Assembly (NCBI RefSeq): GCF_014699135.1
Contig: NZ_JACOFT010000002.1
Coordinates: 434,001 to 498,000, forward strand
Source of the DNA: Cognatundibacterium aquatile
GTDB lineage: Bacteria > Pseudomonadota > Gammaproteobacteria > Burkholderiales > Burkholderiaceae_D
DNA: 64,000 nt
Direction of reading: 5' to 3'
Shown here: piece after piece, positions 8,788-16,546 of the stretch
How the letters are laid out: each line of letters begins with the position of its first letter
How positions within the stretch are numbered: position 1 is the stretch's first letter
Notes under the pieces: generated by a model
What the model was told of the DNA's origin: nothing
The model's input: the letters and a program-made list of their open reading frames with translations, nothing else
The model's database searches: none
Program-made: the position numbers and the translations under genes

Positions 8788-9828
8788 ATGAAAAAAGTCC
8801 TCATTCTCGGCGTGAACGGTTTTATCGGTCATCATCTGTCCAAACGTATTCTGGAAACGACAGACTGGGAAGTCTACGGCATGGATATGCAAACCGAGCG
8901 TCTGGGCGACCTGATCAACCATCCGCGCATGCACTTTTTTGAAGGCGATATCACCATCAATAAAGAATGGGTCGAATATCATGTGAAAAAATGCGACGTC
9001 ATTCTGCCGCTGGTCGCGATCGCGACGCCATCCACTTACGTGAAACAGCCATTGCGCGTGTTCGAGCTGGACTTTGAAGCCAACCTGCCTATCGTACGTT
9101 CGGCTGCGAAATACGGTAAGCACCTGGTCTTCCCTTCGACGTCTGAAGTGTATGGCATGTGTCACGATGAAGAATTCGATCCTGAAGAATCAGAACTGAT
9201 CTGCGGCCCAATCAACAAGCCACGCTGGATTTACTCTTGCGCGAAACAACTGATGGATCGCGTGATCTGGGGCTATGGCATGGAAGGTCTGAACTTTACC
9301 TTATTCCGTCCGTTCAACTGGATCGGTGCCGGTCTGGACAATATTCACACACCAAAAGAAGGCAGCTCACGCGTAGTGACGCAGTTCTTCGGTCACATTG
9401 TTCGCGGCGAGAATATTTCGCTGGTGGATGGTGGTGCGCAAAAACGTGCATTCACTTATATCGACGACGGTATCGACGCACTGATGCGCATCATCGATAA
9501 TAAAAATGGTGTCGCGTCCGGCAAAATTTACAACATCGGTAATCCATCCAACAATTACTCGATTCGCGAACTCGCCCACATGATGCTGACACTCGCTGCC
9601 GAGTATCCTGAATACGCAGAAACAGCGAAAAAAGTACAACTGACTGAAACGACATCCGGCGCTTACTACGGTGCAGGTTATCAGGACGTACAAAATCGCG
9701 TCCCAAAAATCACCAATACTTGCGAAGAATTGGGCTGGGCGCCAACGACTGACATGAAAGATACGATGCGCAATATTTTTGATGCTTATCGTTCGCAAGT
9801 TGCTGAAGCACGTTCGTTGATGGACTGA
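8788..9828 (+). CDS. arnA: UDP-glucuronate oxidative decarboxylase (ArnA C-terminal domain as a separate gene)
   Basis: A 346-residue short-chain dehydrogenase of the bifunctional ArnA C-terminal type. It oxidises and decarboxylates UDP-glucuronate to the UDP-4-keto-pentose used by ArnB. The Rossmann glycine motif is GVNGFIG at residues 8-14. The catalytic region shows FPSTSEVYGMC, with the Ser-Glu pair typical of ArnA, and YSCAKQLMDRV as the YxxxK motif. KRAFTYIDDGIDAL carries the arginine proposed as proton donor in ArnA. A purine-rich AAGAAGAAC stretch precedes the start. Supply of UDP-glucuronate requires a Ugd enzyme not encoded in the window. Confidence 0.92.
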   Translation: MKKVLILGVNGFIGHHLSKRILETTDWEVYGMDMQTERLGDLINHPRMHFFEGDITINKEWVEYHVKKCDVILPLVAIATPSTYVKQPLRVFELDFEANLPIVRSAAKYGKHLVFPSTSEVYGMCHDEEFDPEESELICGPINKPRWIYSCAKQLMDRVIWGYGMEGLNFTLFRPFNWIGAGLDNIHTPKEGSSRVVTQFFGHIVRGENISLVDGGAQKRAFTYIDDGIDALMRIIDNKNGVASGKIYNIGNPSNNYSIRELAHMMLTLAAEYPEYAETAKKVQLTETTSGAYYGAGYQDVQNRVPKITNTCEELGWAPTTDMKDTMRNIFDAYRSQVAEARSLMD

Positions 9829-9839
9829 TACGGATCAGC

Positions 9840-10775
9840 ATGCCGAACATCGTTCTGAAAATCGACGTCGACACCTTTCGCGGCACGAAGGAAGGTGTAC
9901 CGAATCTGGTGCGGATACTTAAGCAACATCAGGCCGGAGCAACTTTTCTGTTTTCACTGGGAAAAGATCATACCGGCTGGGCCTTGCGCCGGGCATTTCG
10001 CCCGGGTTTTTTTCAAAAGGTTTCCCGCACTTCAGTTGTAGAACATTACGGCATCAAAACCCTGATGTATGGCGTGCTCTTACCTGCGCCGGACATCGGT
10101 AACTGCACGACAGAAATGCGTGCGGTTGCTGATGCCGGTTTTGAGTGTGGCATCCACACCTGGGATCACGTCGTCTGGCACGACAATGTCCGGCAGCGCG
10201 GCAAAGACTGGACATGCGGCCAGATGCAACAAGCGCAGCAGAAATTTCAGCAGATTTTTGGCCACACACCAGCAACGCACGGAGCTGCTGGCTGGCAAAT
10301 GAATGAACACGCATTTGTCCAGCTTGATCAATTTGGAATGCAATACGCTTCTGATGGCCGCGCTATGTTGACTGACGATGGCAGCCTTGCCAATCCAGAA
10401 GCAGGCCCTTACCGTTTAAAAGTAGGTAACGAGGTAAAGTCATGCATACAAATGCCGACAACCCTGCCTACGCTGGATGAATTACTGGGACGAACAGTGA
10501 ACTGTCAGGAGCTGACCAGTTCGACAATTGCAGCACACATACTGGATCTGACAAAAAATCTGCGAGACCATGTATTTACCTTACATGCAGAACTTGAAGG
10601 GCAAAAACTCGCCCCCATATTCGAGGAATTGCTGACAGGCTGGCATAAGCAAGGTTATCGTTGCATATCTATGGCTGACTATTTTAACGTTATCAAAGAT
10701 AAAGAATTGCCGACATATCCCCTTTCATGGGCCAGCTTACCTGGAAGATCCGGAGAACTGGTTGCCCTGATATAG
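9840..10775 (+). CDS. arnD: 4-deoxy-4-formamido-L-arabinose-phosphoundecaprenol deformylase (ArnD)
   Basis: A 311-residue polysaccharide-deacetylase-fold (NodB) enzyme that removes the formyl group from the lipid-linked sugar before flipping. The N-terminus VLKIDVDTFRGTKEGVPNL is the ArnD signature and contains the catalytic and metal-binding aspartates. The HTWDHVVWHD segment provides the metal-binding histidines. It starts 11 bp after the decarboxylase stop and is the last arn gene; bcp follows with its own ribosome site. Confidence 0.92.
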   Translation: MPNIVLKIDVDTFRGTKEGVPNLVRILKQHQAGATFLFSLGKDHTGWALRRAFRPGFFQKVSRTSVVEHYGIKTLMYGVLLPAPDIGNCTTEMRAVADAGFECGIHTWDHVVWHDNVRQRGKDWTCGQMQQAQQKFQQIFGHTPATHGAAGWQMNEHAFVQLDQFGMQYASDGRAMLTDDGSLANPEAGPYRLKVGNEVKSCIQMPTTLPTLDELLGRTVNCQELTSSTIAAHILDLTKNLRDHVFTLHAELEGQKLAPIFEELLTGWHKQGYRCISMADYFNVIKDKELPTYPLSWASLPGRSGELVALI

Positions 10776-10818
10776 TCTGTCAGCAACACCTTCTCCACCA
10801 CTAACCAAGGAGATTACA

Positions 10819-11295
10819 GTGGCTGACACGCTTTCCGCTTTGAATTGCCAGGTTCCAGAATTTTCTGCTGCCATGACAGGCGATAAGGAATTTCACTTAA
10901 GTAATTACGCGGGTAAAAATCTGGTGATTTATTTCTACCCCAAAGACAACACCCCGGGTTGCACCACCGAAAGCATTGCTTTCCGTGATTTATATCCACA
11001 ATTTGAATCAGCAAACACAGAAATTTTTGGCATCAGCCGGGATAGCTTGCGTTCGCACGAAGGATTCAAGAAGAAACTCGATCTGCCATTTGAACTGATA
11101 TCCGATCCTGACGAAACCTTGTGTTTGCTGTTTAACGTCATGAAAATGAAAAACATGTACGGCAAACAGGCTCGCGGCATAGAGCGCAGCACATTTGTGA
11201 TTGACGCCACAGGTAAATTAGTGAAAGAATGGAGAGGTGTCAAAGTAGCAGGACACGTTGATGAAGTACTTGAATTCGTGAGCGCAAAAACCTAA
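10819..11295 (+). CDS. bcp: Thioredoxin-dependent peroxiredoxin, Bcp/PrxQ family
   Basis: A 158-residue peroxiredoxin that reduces hydrogen peroxide and organic peroxides with thioredoxin-derived electrons. The peroxidatic cysteine is C48 in FYPKDNTPGCTTE. The position five residues later, where E. coli Bcp has its resolving cysteine, is not Cys (sequence TTESIAF). A second cysteine, C102 in DETLCLLFNV, could be the resolver, as in PrxQ members with the resolving residue in a later helix (inference). The start is GTG at 10819 behind AAGGAGATT. A complex hairpin terminator follows. Confidence 0.92.
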   Translation: MADTLSALNCQVPEFSAAMTGDKEFHLSNYAGKNLVIYFYPKDNTPGCTTESIAFRDLYPQFESANTEIFGISRDSLRSHEGFKKKLDLPFELISDPDETLCLLFNVMKMKNMYGKQARGIERSTFVIDATGKLVKEWRGVKVAGHVDEVLEFVSAKT

Positions 11296-11323
11296 TTGAA
11301 CTCTACCAATTTTCTATACTTAG

Positions 11324-11375
11324 AAGCCGCCAGGGGCAAAACCAGCAATCAGCTGGGGTCGCCACAGCGGCTTTT
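11324..11375 (+). terminator. Branched terminator-like hairpin after bcp
   Basis: AAGCCGC at 11324-11330 pairs with GCGGCTT at 11367-11373, followed by a short T-run. The long loop holds a second perfect hairpin, CCAGC-AATCA-GCTGG at 11342-11356, so the whole can fold as a branched structure. The most likely role is termination downstream of bcp; the internal arm is unusual. Confidence 0.6.
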
Positions 11376-11411
11376 TGATTTTACAGCTCTCACTTTTTGA
11401 TTGAGGTATTC

Positions 11412-13166
11412 ATGCCATTACCAAAAATGCCGACCAAACCCGCAGCATTGTTGTCACCAAAAGACTACCCAAAAGCGGAATCAGGTAAGCCAAGCAAAGC
11501 GGTAAAAGTCGCCCACACTGAAAAAACCAGAGCCGCGGAAAATCAGGCAGCCACTGCGAAGAAAGCGCAGACACCTGTCGCCACCCAAAAAGCCGGTCCT
11601 CGTTCAACGCAAAAAACAGCTCCGGCCAAAGCGACCCGAATACCGGCACCAGCACCGGCAGCAGCGAAGATTGCTACGCCAGCGACTACCGCTGTTACCG
11701 AAGCAAAAATTCCTGATATCCGCGTTAAATCGAGTATCAGCCGTGCTGCCGACAAATCAGGAATCATCAAGCTATTTGTACTCGATACCAATGTCCTGAT
11801 GCATGATCCTACCTCCTTATTCCGCTTTGAGGAACATGACATTTACCTGCCTATGATCACGCTGGAAGAGCTTGATGATCATAAGAAAGGGATGTCGGAA
11901 GTTGCGCGCAATGCGCGCCAGATTTCGCGTTCTCTCGATGCGCTGGTTGGTGACATCGACCATCAGGATATAGAAAAAGGGATTCCTTTATCCAAGTTAG
12001 GCAATAAAGAAGCAAAGGGTCATCTGTATTTTCAGACCAAGCTGCAAGTCGGAGAGTTGCCGCGCGGCCTGCCGCAAGGAAAAGCGGATAATCAGATTCT
12101 TGGCGTCGTACAGGCACTGGAACAGGAATTTCCAGGGCGCCCTATCGTACTGGTGTCAAAAGACATCAACATGCGTATTAAGGCGCGTGCGTTGGGTTTG
12201 CCAGCAGAAGACTACTTCAATGACCATGTTCTGGAAGACAGCGATTTACTGTACTCCGGCATCGTACAGCTGCCTGACGATTTCTGGAATAAACATGGCA
12301 AAGGTATAGAAACCTGGCAAGAAAACAGAAACGGACTCAGCACCACGTTTTATCGTATCACTGGCCCGGTAATTCCATCATTGCTGGTCAATCAGTTTGT
12401 TTATCTTGAGCCGAATAATGGTGAGGCTTCATTTTACGGCCAGGTAAAACAAATTAACGGTAAAACCGCTGTGCTGCAAACTCTGCGCGACTATGGCCAT
12501 GTGAAGAATAGTGTCTGGGGCATCACTTCCCGCAATCGTGAACAGAATTTTGCTCTGAATCTGCTGATGGATCCGGAATGTGATTTCGTCACCCTGCTGG
12601 GTCAGGCTGGTACGGGTAAAACTTTACTCGCGCTCGCTGCAGGTCTGGCGCAAGTACTGGAAACCAAAACCTACAACGAAATTATTGTCACCCGTGTCAC
12701 CGTGCCTGTTGGTGAAGACATCGGCTTCCTGCCAGGTACCGAGGAAGAAAAAATGTCTCCATGGATGGGCGCATTTGACGACAATCTCGAAGTGCTGAAT
12801 AAGTCAGACAATGATGCCGGTGATTGGGGACGCGCTGCCACGCAGGATCTGATTCGTTCGAAGATCAAGATCAAATCGCTGAACTTCATGCGCGGTCGTA
12901 CCTTTGTCAATAAATTTCTGATTATCGACGAGGCGCAAAATCTGACACCGAAGCAGGTAAAAACTCTGGTGACGCGAGCTGGCCCAGGCACTAAGATCAT
13001 CTGTCTTGGAAATATCGCGCAGATCGATACACCATATCTGACCGAAGGTTCCAGCGGTCTGACCTATGTCGTTGATCGTTTCAAAGGATGGTCACACAGT
13101 GGTCACGTGACTTTAGCCCGCGGCGAACGTTCACGTCTGGCAGATCATGCCAGTGAAATCTTGTAA
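11412..13166 (+). CDS. PhoH family ATPase with N-terminal PIN domain
   Basis: A 584-residue protein. The first ~105 residues are a low-complexity tail rich in Lys, Ala, Pro and Thr, probably disordered and basic. Next comes a PIN-type nuclease domain (LFVLDTNVLMHD, then ITLEELDDHKKG, both with metal-binding acids). The C-terminal half is the PhoH ATPase with Walker A GQAGTGKT at 397-404 and Walker B FLIIDEAQNL. PIN-PhoH proteins are RNA-acting nuclease-helicases in the cases studied. The frame is open from a TTG at 11397, but the ATG at 11412 follows TTGAGGT and is preferred. A strong terminator follows. The basic tail is longer than the core fold needs and may bind RNA or ribosomes (inference). 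Confidence 0.9.
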   Translation: MPLPKMPTKPAALLSPKDYPKAESGKPSKAVKVAHTEKTRAAENQAATAKKAQTPVATQKAGPRSTQKTAPAKATRIPAPAPAAAKIATPATTAVTEAKIPDIRVKSSISRAADKSGIIKLFVLDTNVLMHDPTSLFRFEEHDIYLPMITLEELDDHKKGMSEVARNARQISRSLDALVGDIDHQDIEKGIPLSKLGNKEAKGHLYFQTKLQVGELPRGLPQGKADNQILGVVQALEQEFPGRPIVLVSKDINMRIKARALGLPAEDYFNDHVLEDSDLLYSGIVQLPDDFWNKHGKGIETWQENRNGLSTTFYRITGPVIPSLLVNQFVYLEPNNGEASFYGQVKQINGKTAVLQTLRDYGHVKNSVWGITSRNREQNFALNLLMDPECDFVTLLGQAGTGKTLLALAAGLAQVLETKTYNEIIVTRVTVPVGEDIGFLPGTEEEKMSPWMGAFDDNLEVLNKSDNDAGDWGRAATQDLIRSKIKIKSLNFMRGRTFVNKFLIIDEAQNLTPKQVKTLVTRAGPGTKIICLGNIAQIDTPYLTEGSSGLTYVVDRFKGWSHSGHVTLARGERSRLADHASEIL

Positions 13167-13186
13167 ATAATTCGAAGATACTTTTC

Positions 13187-13213
13187 AAGCGCTGCCACGG
13201 CAGCGCTTTTTTT
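13187..13213 (+). terminator. Rho-independent terminator after the PIN-phoH gene
   Basis: AAGCGCTG (13187-13194) and CAGCGCTT (13201-13208) form an 8-bp perfect stem with a CCACGG loop, followed by a run of T. Confidence 0.9.
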
Positions 13214-13247
13214 ACGCCCAGCAATTATTTTTTACCTGAGATAAACT

Positions 13248-13274
13248 ATTGCCTAAGCAATGATTATTTAATCA
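13248..13274. promoter_or_regulatory. Two adjacent inverted repeats, candidate MarR operator
   Basis: ATTGC-CTAA-GCAAT (13248-13261) is followed at once by TGATT-ATTT-AATCA (13261-13274), ending one base before the marR ATG. MarR dimers bind palindromes of this size, and such sites usually overlap the promoter or start of the autoregulated operon (family knowledge). No Shine-Dalgarno sequence is visible, so a bound dimer could also sit at the transcript start. Confidence 0.5.
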
Positions 13275-13275
13275 A

Positions 13276-13749
13276 ATGACTGACGAAAAATCCTCCTTAC
13301 AGTTTGATGCAAGCCACGTTGAAGACAGCGTGGGTTACCTGATCGCGAGAACCAGAACGATGTTATCCCGCGCCGCTGATGGCGCTTTGCGCTCGCGTGG
13401 TATCACACATTCACAAGCCAGCGTTTTTTTAATGCTGGGTCTCGGTAAATGCCATACTGCGGCGGATCTGTCGCGTGACTTATTCATCGATTCGGCTGCA
13501 ATGAAAAGAACGCTGGATAAACTGGAGTCCAAGGGTTTTCTGCTCAGAACGCAAGACCCGGCAGATAAACGCCTTTTCAAGCTGGAACTGACCGCGAGTG
13601 GCAAAGAAATGGCCGCACAACTGCCGCCTCTTTACAAAGAAGTTCTTAACATCGGTTTTACCGGATTTTCAGAAGAAGAACTCGGCTTTCTGAAGTGTCT
13701 GTTGCGCAAGGCACTCGCAAATCGCCCTTTGTTAGAGTCGTCAAAATAA
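13276..13749 (+). CDS. MarR family transcriptional regulator of an efflux operon
   Basis: A 157-residue winged-helix regulator. The DNA-binding part spans about residues 45-110: SQASVFLMLG, TAADLSRDLFIDSAAMKRTLDKLESKGF (recognition helix) and DPADKRLFKLELT (wing with the conserved Asp-Arg pair). It heads a co-directional set of an outer membrane factor, an EmrA-like adaptor and an EmrB-like transporter, the classical layout of an EmrR/MarR-controlled efflux operon. It probably represses its own operon and is released by phenolic or amphipathic ligands (inference from family and context). Adjacent palindromes upstream fit autoregulation. Confidence 0.88.
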   Translation: MTDEKSSLQFDASHVEDSVGYLIARTRTMLSRAADGALRSRGITHSQASVFLMLGLGKCHTAADLSRDLFIDSAAMKRTLDKLESKGFLLRTQDPADKRLFKLELTASGKEMAAQLPPLYKEVLNIGFTGFSEEELGFLKCLLRKALANRPLLESSK

Positions 13750-13832
13750 TCATTGCACAGGCAATTAAATTCATTAGCAGCGATACCAACTGTGAACATA
13801 CAAACCAAATGAAACCTCCTGAGATAAACAAG

Positions 13833-15326
13833 ATGAACAGCAAGCATATTGCTTATCATGCGATGGCTGCCGGAGTGCTGGCACTGCTTTCTGCATGTGT
13901 CAGCTTTGACGGCATACAAAGTCAGTCACAACTCAAGTCGATAGCTAACGAAGGAAATTCCGGCATATTTGCGCAACAACAAGGCCTGTGGCCGGCCAGT
14001 GACTGGGGTGTTGCGATTGGCGGTCAAGAACTGCAGTCCTTGATTGATGCAGGCTTAAACAACAACCCATCTCTGCAGGCGGCGAGCGCGCGTATCAATG
14101 CGGCACGGGCAGTCAGTGCTGCGGTCAGTGCCAACACCCTTCCCTCGGTTAACGCAAGTCTGGACAGCACTTACCAACGTTTTACCGAACACGGGCTGAT
14201 CCCCAAACCGCTGGCCGGTAGTTACGAAAGCAATAATCAGCTGGCACTGAATGCCAGCTATGAACTTGATTTCTGGGGCAAACACAGCGCAGAAATGCGC
14301 ACTGCCGTCTCGCAGGAAAAAGTCGCTGAAGCAGAGAAACAAAGCGCACGGCTGCTATTGAGTAGTGCGATTGCCCGTAGCTGGTTGCAACTGGCGCGCC
14401 AATATCAGCAACTCGCGCTGAGCGAACAACAACTTGCCGTTCGTGAAAAAATCGATCAGCTGACATTACAGAGGCTGAAAGCAGGACTGGAAACTAAATC
14501 TGAAATTCAACAAAGTTTGTTGCAAATTTCCAGTATCAAAAACGATATCATCAGCTGGAAAGAAGCCATCGCCTTAACGCGCAACCAACTGGCTGCATTG
14601 CTAGGCGCAGGGCCAAAACGCGGGCAGCAAATTCCTGCTCCTCGTTTGCAGACAAATATGGCGATTACAGCTCCCGCCAATCTGCCACTGGAATTAATTT
14701 CAAGAAGGCCGGATATCGTTGCAGCGCGCTGGCGTGTCGAAGCTGGTCAGAGCGAGATTGATCTGGCGAAAAATCAGTTTTACCCCAACATCAATATCGT
14801 CGGATTTGCCGGCTTATCCAGCCTGGGTCTGGATAATTTTGTCAAGAGTGGCAGCAGTATCGTCGGCGTAGGGCCGACAATACGCCTGCCGATTTTTGAG
14901 GGCGGTCGTCTGCGCGCGCAATTGAAGAATAAAGTCGCAGGCTACGATGTCGCTGTTGCCACTTACAATCAGAGTCTGACAGATGCATTGCATGAGGTTG
15001 CAGATCAATTGCAGACCTTGCAAACCAGCGAAGCGCAAGCGAAACAGCAGGTCATCGCAGAACAAGCAGCCAAAATCGCCTTGCAACTCGCACAGCAACG
15101 ACAAAAAGCAGGGACAGCAAACATGCTCCCTGTATTAGCCGCAGAAACGACGCTGCTCGCGCAGCAAAAATTATCACTGGACATCGCTATTCGCCATACG
15201 GACAGTCAGGTTAATCTGATCAAAGCACTCGGCGGTGGCTATGGCAGTAAGACCGAAAGCATCGCATCGGCGAATTCAACATCCAACAATTTCACAGTAC
15301 CTAACAAACCGGAGGCAGCGCAATGA
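13833..15326 (+). CDS. Outer membrane efflux lipoprotein, NodT family
   Basis: A 497-residue outer membrane factor of the TolC/OprM superfamily. The signal peptide ends in a lipobox (LALLSAC at about residues 16-22), so the protein is lipid-anchored, as in NodT/OprM members. The two repeats of coiled-coil hairpins are seen as QAASARINAARA and VAARWRVEAGQSEIDLAKNQFYP, and the conserved SRRPDIVAAR motif lies between them. The start at 13833 gives the best signal peptide; an ATG at 13809 would add eight residues. It overlaps the adaptor gene by 4 bp. It supplies the outer membrane exit of the tripartite pump. Confidence 0.9.
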   Translation: MNSKHIAYHAMAAGVLALLSACVSFDGIQSQSQLKSIANEGNSGIFAQQQGLWPASDWGVAIGGQELQSLIDAGLNNNPSLQAASARINAARAVSAAVSANTLPSVNASLDSTYQRFTEHGLIPKPLAGSYESNNQLALNASYELDFWGKHSAEMRTAVSQEKVAEAEKQSARLLLSSAIARSWLQLARQYQQLALSEQQLAVREKIDQLTLQRLKAGLETKSEIQQSLLQISSIKNDIISWKEAIALTRNQLAALLGAGPKRGQQIPAPRLQTNMAITAPANLPLELISRRPDIVAARWRVEAGQSEIDLAKNQFYPNINIVGFAGLSSLGLDNFVKSGSSIVGVGPTIRLPIFEGGRLRAQLKNKVAGYDVAVATYNQSLTDALHEVADQLQTLQTSEAQAKQQVIAEQAAKIALQLAQQRQKAGTANMLPVLAAETTLLAQQKLSLDIAIRHTDSQVNLIKALGGGYGSKTESIASANSTSNNFTVPNKPEAAQ

Positions 15327-16546
15327 ACGCTCCAGCACAAAACACGAATCCCCCTACCGCGCCTGCAATTGAAGCTGCACCGGACAAAAGCAAGCGCCGC
15401 GGCCGCCTGCTCGTTGTTACCGCCGTTATTGTGATCGCCGCAATTGCGTACGGAGCATGGTGGGCACTGGTTGCCCGTAATTTTGAACATACTGAAGATG
15501 CGTATGCAGCAGGTAACGTCATCCAGGTGACACCGCAGATTGCCGGCACTGTCGTTGCGATTCATGCTGACGATACCGAACTGGTGCAGGCTGGAAAACC
15601 TTTGATTGAACTCGACAAGACAGACGCCAAAGTCGCGTTGGAGCAAGCAGAAGCGCAACTGGCACAAACTGTGCGTGAAGTGAAGGTGCTGTTTGCTAAC
15701 AATGCCAGCCTGCAAGCGAATATCGACGTACGCAGCACGGATGTTGAACGGGCAAAATCCGATCTGGCGCGCCGTCAGACTTTACTCAGCTCCGGTGCAA
15801 TTTCTACCGAAGAACTGGAACACGCTAAAAATGCGCTGAAAACAGCAGAGGCTGCGTTGCTGGCTACGCGCGAACAGTTAAGCTCTAACCGTGCACTGAC
15901 CGAAAATACGACCGTCACTCAGCACCCGAATGTGCTGCGTGCTGCCACTAAAGTACGTGAAGCAATGCTGGCATATAACCGTGCCTCTTTACCCGCCCCG
16001 GTCAGCGGCTATATTGCGAAGCGCGCAGTACAAATCGGACAGCGTGTCAATGCAGGAGCGCCGTTATTGTCTATCGTTCCTTTGAATTCACTGTGGGTCG
16101 ATGCCAACTTTAAAGAAGTACAGTTAGCCCATATGCGCATAGGCCAGGATGTAACCTTGCATTCAGATCTGTATGGCAGCGACGTCGAATATCACGGAAA
16201 AGTCATTGGGCTGTCTGCGGGTACAGGCTCTGCGTTTGCATTACTGCCGGCACAAAACGCCAGTGGCAACTGGATTAAAGTGGTGCAACGTGTTCCCGTG
16301 CGTATCTCTCTTGACCCGAAAGAATTGGAAGCACATCCGTTGCGCATCGGGGTTTCCATGCAGGTACAGGTCAATATCTCTCAGCAACAAGGAGCACCGG
16401 TCACGGCAAATGCGGCAGCCCGCACCACACCTGCTTATCAGACCAGCGTATTTAAACAAAACGGCAAAGATGTTGAGCAACGCATCGCTTCGATTATCAA
16501 CGCTAATTTATCCACAGCAAATACAGCTAACGCCAAGGCAAAGTAA
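15323..16546 (+). CDS. emrA: HlyD/EmrA family periplasmic adaptor
   Basis: A 407-residue membrane fusion protein with one N-terminal membrane helix (LLVVTAVIVIAAIAYGAWWA, about residues 30-50). A split biotinyl-lipoyl domain follows (TPQIAGTVVAIHADDTELVQ and LPAPVSGYIAKRAVQIGQRV). Between them is a long alpha-helical hairpin rich in Ala, Gln and Glu. The Pro-rich start and ATGA overlap with the upstream gene indicate coupled translation. It bridges the inner-membrane EmrB-type transporter and the NodT-type outer membrane factor. Substrates of EmrAB systems include uncouplers and hydrophobic drugs; the actual substrate here is unknown. Confidence 0.9.
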   Translation: MNAPAQNTNPPTAPAIEAAPDKSKRRGRLLVVTAVIVIAAIAYGAWWALVARNFEHTEDAYAAGNVIQVTPQIAGTVVAIHADDTELVQAGKPLIELDKTDAKVALEQAEAQLAQTVREVKVLFANNASLQANIDVRSTDVERAKSDLARRQTLLSSGAISTEELEHAKNALKTAEAALLATREQLSSNRALTENTTVTQHPNVLRAATKVREAMLAYNRASLPAPVSGYIAKRAVQIGQRVNAGAPLLSIVPLNSLWVDANFKEVQLAHMRIGQDVTLHSDLYGSDVEYHGKVIGLSAGTGSAFALLPAQNASGNWIKVVQRVPVRISLDPKELEAHPLRIGVSMQVQVNISQQQGAPVTANAAARTTPAYQTSVFKQNGKDVEQRIASIINANLSTANTANAKAK

